DNA from: Elusimicrobiota bacterium
GTDB taxonomy: Bacteria; Elusimicrobiota; Elusimicrobia; 2-02-FULL-39-32
Assembly (NCBI GenBank): GCA_023249715.1
Contig: JAHFCA010000063.1
Location: forward strand, 1 to 7,919
Length of the DNA: 7,919 nucleotides
Direction of reading: 5' to 3'
The notes under the pieces were generated by a model. That model ran no database searches. It worked only from the letters and a program-made list of their open reading frames with translations, and was not told the DNA's origin. Both the position numbers and the translations under genes were made by a program. This document shows, piece by piece, positions 1 to 5,619 of this stretch. How positions within the stretch are numbered: the stretch's first letter is position 1; every line of letters begins with the position of its first letter.

Positions 1-40
1 TTGAAGTTAAAGGGTGGGATATTGTAAACTCTTCTTTCTT

Positions 41-961
41 ATGAAAAAAGTTATTATCATTGGCTCCGGCTGCGCTGGATATACCGCCGCCATTTATAGC
101 GCAAGAGCCAACCTTTCTCCCTTAATGATTACAGGTATGGAGATCGGCGGCCAGCTTATGTTGACCAGCGATGTGGAAAATTATCCCGGGTTTCCGGAGG
201 GAATTTTGGGGCCGGAACTCATGGATAAAATGAGGGCTCAGGCGGAAAGATTTGGCACAGAAATTTTAATGGACAGGGTGGAAGAGGTCGATTTTTCCAA
301 GAGTCCTTTTAAAATTAAAACGGACAACGGTCAAATGGAAGAAGCGCAAACCATTATTATTTCTACCGGCGCCACTGCAAAATGGCTGGGAATAGAATCG
401 GAAAAACGGCTCATGGGCAAAGGGGTTTCAGCCTGCGCGGTCTGCGATGCCGCTTTTTATAAGGGAAAAGAAGTCACCGTGGTTGGGGGCGGAGATACGG
501 CCATGGAAGAATCCCTCTTCTTAACCAAATTTGCTTCCAAGGTGACTCTCATTCACAGACGGGAAGAATTCAGAGCTTCCAAGATTATGCAGGATCGGGC
601 TAAAAAATCCGGCAAGATTCAGTTTGTTTTAAATTCGGTAGTGGAAGAAATATTGGGAAATGGAACCGTGGAGGGGGTGCGAGTTAAAAATATGGCGAAT
701 GGAAACAGCGCCACCATTCCCTGCGCTGGTTTTTTTGTGGCGATAGGGCACCAACCCAACACCAAAATTTTTGAAGGAAAAATTAATTTAGATGCCAAAG
801 GTTATGTTGTAACCGATGGACGCACTCGCACCAGCATTCCCGGCGTTTTTGCCTGCGGCGATGTTATGGATTCTCTCTACCGCCAGGCCGTTTCCGCGGC
901 TGGCACCGGTTGCATGGCCGCCCTCGAAGGAGAGCGTTACCTCGAAGCCCTGCACGAATAA
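41..961 (+). CDS. trxB: Thioredoxin-disulfide reductase (TrxB)
   Basis: Cytoplasmic FAD flavoenzyme that uses NADPH to reduce thioredoxin. Full length at 306 residues, close to the usual 310-320. Seen in order: an N-terminal FAD-binding GxGxxG motif (GSGCAG, residues 8-13) followed by YTAAIYSARA; the redox-active CAVC (Cys132 and Cys135, matching the E. coli CATC position); the NADPH-binding GGGDTA (149-154) with HRR (172-174) for the 2'-phosphate; and the C-terminal FAD motif CGDV (272-275) followed by RQA. Start chosen at ATG 41 because the conserved family N-terminus begins there (MKKVIIIGSG). The frame is open back to a GTG at 14, but that only adds nine non-conserved residues. No clear Shine-Dalgarno sequence precedes ATG 41 (cttctttctt). 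Oddities are Cys11 where Pro is usual and CDA where CDG is usual after the active site. It converges on the barrel gene downstream, and its promoter must lie mostly outside the window. Assignment is secure. Confidence 0.96.
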   Translation: MKKVIIIGSGCAGYTAAIYSARANLSPLMITGMEIGGQLMLTSDVENYPGFPEGILGPELMDKMRAQAERFGTEILMDRVEEVDFSKSPFKIKTDNGQMEEAQTIIISTGATAKWLGIESEKRLMGKGVSACAVCDAAFYKGKEVTVVGGGDTAMEESLFLTKFASKVTLIHRREEFRASKIMQDRAKKSGKIQFVLNSVVEEILGNGTVEGVRVKNMANGNSATIPCAGFFVAIGHQPNTKIFEGKINLDAKGYVVTDGRTRTSIPGVFACGDVMDSLYRQAVSAAGTGCMAALEGERYLEALHE

Positions 962-1011
962 GCAGAAATAGTTTTTTTGTCGAATTCCATAATCCAACTG
1001 AATTATTCGGG

Positions 1012-2253
1012 TTAATATTCCCAGCTTAAGCCCAGGAAATAGTGTTGGGAATGGTAGTTGTAGCGGTAGGTTTTTTCGTACTCCATGTTAGAAGTCGTTT
1101 TTCTGTAAGCCCCTTGCGCTGTAACACTCAGGCCATAGAGGATAGGATACTTTAACGCATAACTGACGGTATGGAAGTTCTGGTAGAGCAAACTGCTTCT
1201 ATAATTTCCGTCCGTGTCTTGAACCACTCTATCGCTGTATTTTCTGTTAGTAAATCCATACGATAAAACTAATTCGAGTTTATTCATGAATTTCGCGGTG
1301 AGCTGAGGAGTAATAGAATACTCATCGTAGTCATAATATTTTTGGTTAAACTTCGTTTTAGCGGCGTCGTAGTTATGCTGATTCGATTTTTGAATGGTGT
1401 AACTTAAGTCGAGGCCCGCTACGGATTCAATTTCAATGACATTGTTGTCAAAAGTGGGAAGGTGGCTTTGCAGTCCCAAAGAAGTTAGGCTGTAATAGTC
1501 TTTTCTTTTATCGTCAGTATATTGCCCGGAAGAGGTCACCGTAAATTGGTCGGTATAGGGACGATAGGAAAAAAGCGTGGAACCGGTAAGAACAAATCGG
1601 CCCAATAAAGAGAGGACTGCCGATAGGGAAGTGTCGTACGCGTTAAAATCTAAAGTGTTTTCTCCGCTTTTAATTTCCGCGCCGAGAGAAGTTCCGGAGG
1701 ACAACGTTTTATATCGAAAAAAACGGACGCCGTAGGGATCAAAACTAAGCCTGAGGGATTTAAAGAGAACGCCGGTTCTTTCCAATTCTAACCCGAAGCT
1801 GAGTTTGTGGTTATCGTAAAGACCTTTGCCTAATTTTTCATCGTCACTTTCCACGACAAGTTGAGTTTTAAACGAACTCTTTACCTTTGTCTTCCAAGTG
1901 TCATTCCATTTGTAAATACCCTTTACGGACGCTGTGTTCTCAAAATTTTCCCGTGTTAAAAATCCTCCTCCCACCAGCTCTTGCACTTCGCGGATCCTTC
2001 TATATTTTCCACTGACGGTTGGAATCAGGGAAAATTTATCTGTAAATTTAAGGCCCGGTACCAACAGCCAGTTTCCATTCCCGGTAAAGGAGGTGCTTTG
2101 TCCTTCAAAAAAAACCTGTCCTCCCACAAAGTCTAATTTGGCGACGGGAGTCCATTTTAATAGGGCACTCGCGGAATTTAGGCAGGAAAAATATAAAGAA
2201 AAAAAGATCCTTCCTAACTTAAGGGAATCTTTTAAAAATTTTTTTAAGTTCAA
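1012..2253 (-). CDS. Outer-membrane beta-barrel protein, function unknown
   Basis: Not recognised by family. With the TTG start at 2253 it has 413 residues. The N-terminus is a plausible Sec signal peptide: Lys-rich n-region (NLKKFLKDSLKLGR), hydrophobic core (IFFSLYFSCL) and a probable signal peptidase I site after SASA (about residue 30). The mature part is rich in alternating polar/aromatic beta-strand patterns with Gly, Tyr, Thr and Ser, as in transmembrane barrels. It ends in HYFLGLSWEY, with hydrophobic or aromatic residues at every second position up to a terminal Tyr, the classic signal for BAM-dependent insertion. The mature part has no cysteine. The frame also has an ATG at 2286, overlapping the upstream gene by 32 bp, but the extra 11 residues would precede an already complete signal peptide. 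TTG 2253 has GAAGG just upstream and sits one base after the upstream stop, implying translational coupling. Barrel topology is well supported; ligand or partner is unknown. Confidence 0.8.
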   Translation of the reverse strand: MNLKKFLKDSLKLGRIFFSLYFSCLNSASALLKWTPVAKLDFVGGQVFFEGQSTSFTGNGNWLLVPGLKFTDKFSLIPTVSGKYRRIREVQELVGGGFLTRENFENTASVKGIYKWNDTWKTKVKSSFKTQLVVESDDEKLGKGLYDNHKLSFGLELERTGVLFKSLRLSFDPYGVRFFRYKTLSSGTSLGAEIKSGENTLDFNAYDTSLSAVLSLLGRFVLTGSTLFSYRPYTDQFTVTSSGQYTDDKRKDYYSLTSLGLQSHLPTFDNNVIEIESVAGLDLSYTIQKSNQHNYDAAKTKFNQKYYDYDEYSITPQLTAKFMNKLELVLSYGFTNRKYSDRVVQDTDGNYRSSLLYQNFHTVSYALKYPILYGLSVTAQGAYRKTTSNMEYEKTYRYNYHSQHYFLGLSWEY

Positions 2254-2254
2254 T

Positions 2255-4828
2255 TTACCTTCGATCGTAAAGATCTTCGTTGCCATCCAATTTAAATTCC
2301 AGCAGCTTCGCCTTCATGAACATGCGAGGGGACATGATCGCGTTGATGTCGCGCCCGCCAAACTCGGAACTCGTAAAAGAACGTTCCATGTTCAGTTTTT
2401 CAAAGAGATCGGCCATCGCTTCTGGGCTGCTTGGGGTCCCAATCTGAGAGAAATCTTGTATTTTTCCAAAATCGTCTATCAAGAACATATCTTCTTTTAA
2501 AAAAGCCCAAGGTCGTGAGATGACGCTAAAGGGATCTGTTCCCGAAACATTGTCGTTGTTGAGGCCATCCCGGTTGATATCCGAGAAGAAATTGGTGTCA
2601 CCGTTCGAACTGAATTCTCTGGCATTGTCTCTGGTTCCGTTCAACCCCACTTGCACCGCGTCTAAAAAAGGCTCATCGTTATCTCTTGTTTTATTCCCAT
2701 TGAAATCTCTATAGGTTTCCCCTTGATCTAGTCTTCCATTTTGATTGGCATCCACAAAGTTTATATAAGATTGTCTTTTTACAAAATGGGCCAGAGTGGG
2801 TCCAGATCCCGGGGTAAATTGGGTGATCATCATTTTGCCTGTGGCGGTATCCCCGGAACCAGAGGTGGTCACAAAAGCGTAATTCCAGAAATATTCAATT
2901 ACCGTGGACCTGCTTGGGATGTACATCTCTTGTAAAACCGGCCGCATGTGCCACATCATTCCGGTTAAGTTGGATGGTCGCGAAGAGCCTGCCCAAACGT
3001 TATTGAGAGAGGCCGGATCCGCGTTAATGAATTCATAGCGATGATCAAAAATTGTTTGGAAGCTCCTGGAAACAGTGGTCACATAGTTACCGTCTTGATA
3101 AAAAGAATTGGCGGTAAAAACTTCTTTAGAATCCCCATCTAGGAAAAGCTGCACAATTCTATCCCTCCCTGAATTTTCGTCCGCGCCATTCGTTATGCTT
3201 AACTTTTGTTTAAGGACATACCACTGGGGTTTGCTCGATCCATCGTGGAACCAAAGGTTTCCCGCCTCTTCTAAGTTTTCTGGGAGAGGTCGGTTAGCAA
3301 CTACTTCAAAGACGACAGAATCTTCCCTATCGGCTCGTTTACTTAATGAGACAAATTTAAAAGAATCCGGAGCAGGGCGGAGCACATTTTCTTCTAAGCG
3401 GACGCGTCTGCCGCTGCTGTCGATGAGTTCTTTTGAAGTTTGAATCAGTTCCACGCGCAGTTCATCCTTTACCGATTCCTGGTACTGATCTTGACGATAA
3501 TCGTGGTTGACTTCATTGGCGATTTCATTGCGGAATTCGTCATCTCGATAACGATCCTCCCATCGGCCCCGATCCTCCTCTTTCCCTCCCTCAAATCTTC
3601 TCTCATCCCCTCTCCTGTCCTTGATATCCGCTCTTTCATCTGCGCGGCGGTCATAGGCGCTATCCCCATTGGGAGGCCCAAAAGGCCCTCCCATTCCCGG
3701 TCCGAATTCATCCTTTTCAAAATGTTCTATTTCGCTATGGAAGGCTTGTTCAAACATTTGGCGTTCTTCCGGAGTGCCCTTAAAATCTTTCATGAACTGA
3801 TCGAAGCCTTCTTTCATTTGAGAGATCATTTCCCCTTTTTCCATGCCCGGGTCCCATCCCCTCTCCTCTCCCATTGGCCCCATTCCACTTTCCATGCCAA
3901 ACGGGCCGGGACCAGGCCCCATCCCCCTATCTCTCATGTTTCCCTGTTCTTCAATTCCCTCTTTGTCAAACCGTTCCATGTGACTTTTAAAATTTTCTTC
4001 CATCCTAGCTCTTTCCTCTTTAGAGCCTTTAAAATCTTTCATCCCATCCTCAAATCTTTCCTTCATGAAAGATTTCATCTCCCCCTTTATTTTTTCTTGT
4101 CCTTCTCTATCGTTGGGGTCTAACTGAGCTAATTGTTGCTGGAGGTTTTGCATTTGCGCCCGTTGTTTCTCATCCATAGGCCCTGGGCCGGCCAACCCTG
4201 GTTGTCCAGTCTCCGGACCTCTTCTGGTGAATCCGGGGTCCTGAGGTTTTTCATTTTCTGGAATTTTTTCCGGTGGAGTGGGTTGGGCTCCTTCTTGAGA
4301 GATAACACTTCTTTGGTTTTCTAAAACGGGTATCTCCGCATCTCGCCCATTGGAAATACCAACCACTCCATCATAGACATCCACAATGGTTTGACCATCT
4401 GGGAGGGTATTCACCTGATAGTCCGTTCCTCTAACAGAACAGACAGCGGTAGGGGTCTTTACTTTTAAAGATTGAGAACCTTCCAGCTTGCTGACTTTTA
4501 GACGCACTCTGCCTACTTCCTCATTAAATTCCCATTCCACCGGTCCCAATTTGGAAATTTGAAAGACGGTCTCCTGCTTAACAAGAATTTTATGGCCTTC
4601 TTTAGAAAGGAGAGTGGCGCGGGCTTTTTTGTTCGTTCGGATTTTGTCTCCGGCTTCCAACGCTTGGCCGCCGGCAGCGAACGACCATTTTGATTTTCCT
4701 TTTTTAAGAACCTCTACGCCTTGTCCCAGAATTTGAGAGATAACGACTTGTCTAGCATTCGCCAAAGAGTTGGAGAATGTGAGGAGAAGCGCTAAAACCG
4801 ACGCAGAAATAAGCGGATGGGATCTCAT
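2255..4828 (-). CDS. Exported FecR-domain protein with duplicated charged module and calcium-loop-like motifs
   Basis: Large exported protein (857 residues), function unknown. Seen in order: signal peptide 1-25 with a probable cut after ANA; a FecR-like domain at about 27-160, ending in the family-typical segment VKTPTAVCSVRGTDYQV; a Pro-rich linker (180-218); two copies of a 46-residue charged helical module (248-293, 331-376) separated by Met/Gly/Pro-rich sequence; a segment at 391-456 in which about 60% of residues are D, E, R or K; and an unassigned region from about 460 to the end. EF-hand-like loops lie at 693-704 and 708-719, and a thrombospondin-type-3-like DxNxDGL...GTDP at 750-766. 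Cys130 is the only cysteine. In TonB signalling FecR is an anti-sigma regulator, but no sigma gene or transmembrane helix beyond the signal peptide is seen, so that role is not inferred; many exported FecR-domain proteins are uncharacterised. It is first gene of a unit with its own strong promoter and the barrel gene immediately downstream. No Shine-Dalgarno is visible before ATG 4828. Confidence 0.85.
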   Translation of the reverse strand: MRSHPLISASVLALLLTFSNSLANARQVVISQILGQGVEVLKKGKSKWSFAAGGQALEAGDKIRTNKKARATLLSKEGHKILVKQETVFQISKLGPVEWEFNEEVGRVRLKVSKLEGSQSLKVKTPTAVCSVRGTDYQVNTLPDGQTIVDVYDGVVGISNGRDAEIPVLENQRSVISQEGAQPTPPEKIPENEKPQDPGFTRRGPETGQPGLAGPGPMDEKQRAQMQNLQQQLAQLDPNDREGQEKIKGEMKSFMKERFEDGMKDFKGSKEERARMEENFKSHMERFDKEGIEEQGNMRDRGMGPGPGPFGMESGMGPMGEERGWDPGMEKGEMISQMKEGFDQFMKDFKGTPEERQMFEQAFHSEIEHFEKDEFGPGMGGPFGPPNGDSAYDRRADERADIKDRRGDERRFEGGKEEDRGRWEDRYRDDEFRNEIANEVNHDYRQDQYQESVKDELRVELIQTSKELIDSSGRRVRLEENVLRPAPDSFKFVSLSKRADREDSVVFEVVANRPLPENLEEAGNLWFHDGSSKPQWYVLKQKLSITNGADENSGRDRIVQLFLDGDSKEVFTANSFYQDGNYVTTVSRSFQTIFDHRYEFINADPASLNNVWAGSSRPSNLTGMMWHMRPVLQEMYIPSRSTVIEYFWNYAFVTTSGSGDTATGKMMITQFTPGSGPTLAHFVKRQSYINFVDANQNGRLDQGETYRDFNGNKTRDNDEPFLDAVQVGLNGTRDNAREFSSNGDTNFFSDINRDGLNNDNVSGTDPFSVISRPWAFLKEDMFLIDDFGKIQDFSQIGTPSSPEAMADLFEKLNMERSFTSSEFGGRDINAIMSPRMFMKAKLLEFKLDGNEDLYDRR
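2258..2262 (-). promoter_or_regulatory. Ribosome binding site favouring the TTG start of the barrel gene
   Basis: GAAGG on the minus strand lies inside the last codons of the FecR-domain gene (CGA AGG TAA), 4 nt before TTG 2253. The spacing is slightly short. With the signal peptide beginning right after TTG, it favours TTG 2253 over the overlapping ATG 2286. Confidence 0.5.
2531..2752 (-). other. Calcium-loop-like motifs in the FecR-domain protein
   Basis: Residues 693-704 read DANQNGRLDQGE, fitting the 12-residue EF-hand loop (D1, N3, N5, G6, D9, E12). Residues 708-719 read DFNGNKTRDNDE, with the same spacing of D1, N3, N5, D9 and E12 but Lys in place of Gly6. After a 30-residue gap, residues 750-766 read DINRDGLNNDNVSGTDP, resembling bacterial thrombospondin type 3 repeats or dockerin loops. 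The spacing is seen directly; calcium binding is inferred. The helices that flank a true EF-hand are not obvious, so an extracellular loop-type Ca-binding segment is more likely than a calmodulin-like fold. Confidence 0.65.
3461..3658 (-). other. Highly charged low-complexity segment of the FecR-domain protein
   Basis: Residues 391-456. By count, 39 of 66 residues are D, E, R or K, and 28 of the first 40. Acidic and basic residues are closely mixed (DRRADERADIKDRRGDERR), which suits a flexible, strongly hydrated linker or a long helix with salt bridges. The coding strand here is purine-rich, so open frames on the opposite strand in this area are by-products of composition. Confidence 0.7.
3701..3838 (-). 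repeat. Copy B of the 46-residue charged module
   Basis: Encodes residues 331-376 of the FecR-domain protein, from KGEMISQMKEGF through MKDFKGTPEER to HFEKDEFG. Aligned by eye without gaps to copy A, about 24 of 46 residues are identical, including KGEM, MKDFKG and EER. It is followed by GPGMGGPFGPP, similar to the GPGPGPFGM that follows copy A, so the duplicated unit probably includes the Gly/Pro tail. Predicted helical and amphipathic. Confidence 0.8.
3950..4087 (-). repeat. Copy A of the 46-residue charged module
   Basis: Encodes residues 248-293 of the FecR-domain protein, from KGEMKSFMKERF through MKDFKGSKEER to RFDKEGIE. The offset to copy B is 83 residues (249 bp). The copies have clearly diverged, so this is an old internal duplication rather than an active tandem repeat. 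The preceding QMQNLQQQLAQL stretch (225-236) also looks helical or coiled-coil-forming. Confidence 0.8.
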
Positions 4829-4831
4829 TTT

Positions 4832-4870
4832 AAGTTATTTTCAACATCTAAATATAACAGAAGTTATTTT
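4832..4870. repeat. Direct and inverted repeats overlapping the promoter
   Basis: The 10-mer aagttatttt occurs exactly twice, at 4832-4841 and 4861-4870 (29 bp apart). One copy is in the promoter spacer and the other at the transcript start and leader. The upstream copy also forms an inverted repeat, ATAAC-AGAA-GTTAT (4854-4867), that overlaps the -10 box. Three ATAAC/GTTAT half-sites around a strong promoter would suit an operator, but the DNA is AT-rich and chance is possible. Confidence 0.4.
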
Positions 4871-4879
4871 GGTTGTCAA
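4851..4879 (-). promoter_or_regulatory. Near-consensus sigma70-type promoter for the FecR/barrel operon
   Basis: On the minus strand the -35 box TTGACA (4879-4874) is a perfect match. It is followed by a 17-bp spacer, a TGT extended -10 (4859-4857) and the -10 box TATATT (4856-4851), a five-of-six match. The -35 box overlaps the tlyA stop codon (AAT TGA CA). The predicted transcript start is near 4845-4842, leaving a leader of only about 14-17 nt before ATG 4828, with no Shine-Dalgarno in it. This promoter would separate the two-gene envelope unit from the isoprenoid operon upstream, although no terminator after tlyA is seen and read-through is possible. Confidence 0.8.
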
Positions 4880-5619
4880 TTAAGAAAACAATGGAACCAT
4901 TCTTCCTGGTTTCCTTTGGTTCCGAGCACGGGACAAGGAAAATGTTTCGCTCCTTTAAAACCAATTTCTAAAGAGTACTCAATAATTTCCTGAATTAGTT
5001 TTTTTCTTACTTCCTTATTTTCAAGGATGCCCTTTTTTAACCATTTTTTTTCTGCCTCAAATTGAGGTTTGATTAATATTAAAAATTCCACCGGCCGTTT
5101 AAGAAATAGTTCTTTAACTTTTCCCAGAACTTTTGTAAGGGAAATAAAGGAGAGGTCGCAGGTGACTAAATCGGGTTCCGCCGCATGGGAACTCATCCAA
5201 GGAGGAGACCATTTTAGAATGTGAGTTTTTTCGTATAGGTGAACTCGGCTGTCCTGCCTTAATTTGGGATGCATCTGTCCGTATCCCACATCCACGCAAT
5301 AAACTTTTTTAATTCCATTCTGAAGCAGGCAATCGGAGAACCCGCCGGTAGAAGCGCCAATGTCCAAGGCGATGCGTTGAGGCAAAGAGATATTCCAAAA
5401 TTTAAGAGCGGATTCTAATTTTTCCCCTCCGCGGGAAACATAGGGAGGTAAAGGGGTAAATTTTATTTTGATGTTTGGTTCTAAAAGAGTGCCGGCTTTA
5501 GCAAGAACTCCCAGAGGAGGTTCTAACAGAATTTGACCGGCAAGAATATATTTTTGCGCTGCGTTTCTAGATTGGGCGATTCCTTGTTGAACGAGGAGAT
5601 CGTCGAGTCTAATTTTCAA
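4876..5619 (-). CDS. tlyA: TlyA family 16S/23S rRNA 2'-O-methyltransferase / hemolysin A-like protein
   Basis: SAM-dependent ribose methyltransferase expected to modify rRNA; the family is also annotated as hemolysin A. At 247 residues it is slightly shorter than the usual 250-275. Seen: an N-terminal S4 RNA-binding domain (1-50; RLDDLLVQQGIAQSRNAAQ), the linker motif YVSRGGEKL (60-68), SAM motif I ALDIGASTGGFSD (84-96), CVDVGYGQ (108-115), CDLSFISL (154-161), LIKPQFEAE (182-190) and terminal GNQEEW. K67, D155, K184 and E239 are candidates for the K-D-K-E catalytic tetrad. The start is TTG at 5619, overlapping the dxs stop as TTGA. The S4 domain begins exactly there, no later start would keep it whole, and no Shine-Dalgarno is visible, so translation probably depends on coupling to dxs. 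An oddity is EKTHILKW, where the family usually has a TN pair followed by Arg. Confidence 0.92.
   Translation of the reverse strand: MKIRLDDLLVQQGIAQSRNAAQKYILAGQILLEPPLGVLAKAGTLLEPNIKIKFTPLPPYVSRGGEKLESALKFWNISLPQRIALDIGASTGGFSDCLLQNGIKKVYCVDVGYGQMHPKLRQDSRVHLYEKTHILKWSPPWMSSHAAEPDLVTCDLSFISLTKVLGKVKELFLKRPVEFLILIKPQFEAEKKWLKKGILENKEVRKKLIQEIIEYSLEIGFKGAKHFPCPVLGTKGNQEEWFHCFLN

Noticed and set aside
1..28. Weak promoter for trxB (TTGAAG at 1-6, tgtaaa at 23-28)
   Set aside because: Only four of six matches in each box at 16-bp spacing, and the window edge cuts off context. Not better than chance in AT-rich DNA.
962..1024. Possible terminator between convergent trxB and the barrel gene
   Set aside because: There is a T7 run at 972-978, but only a 4-bp stem (950-953 with 962-965) precedes it. 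The imperfect hairpin at 998-1024 has two bulges, few GC pairs and no adjoining T-run on either strand.
2182..2190. Lipoprotein signal (Cys in the signal peptide of the barrel protein)
   Set aside because: The residues before the Cys (YFS) do not fit a lipobox and a good SASA signal peptidase I site follows. A barrel protein does not need a lipid anchor.
1934..2500. Plus-strand open frame of 188 codons across the barrel/FecR junction
   Set aside because: Antisense to two real genes, with no recognisable motif, signal peptide or ribosome binding site.
3440..4123. Long open frame on the plus strand (227 codons) opposite the FecR-domain gene
   Set aside because: It lies entirely antisense to a well-supported gene, in a region whose coding strand is purine-rich. 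The translation is Phe/Pro/His/Ser-rich with no family features, as expected from composition.
2255..4828. FecR-domain protein as an anti-sigma factor of a TonB/ECF system
   Set aside because: It has a cleavable-looking signal peptide instead of an N-terminal cytoplasmic segment plus transmembrane helix. No ECF sigma gene or TonB plug is nearby, and the architecture is far longer than FecR.
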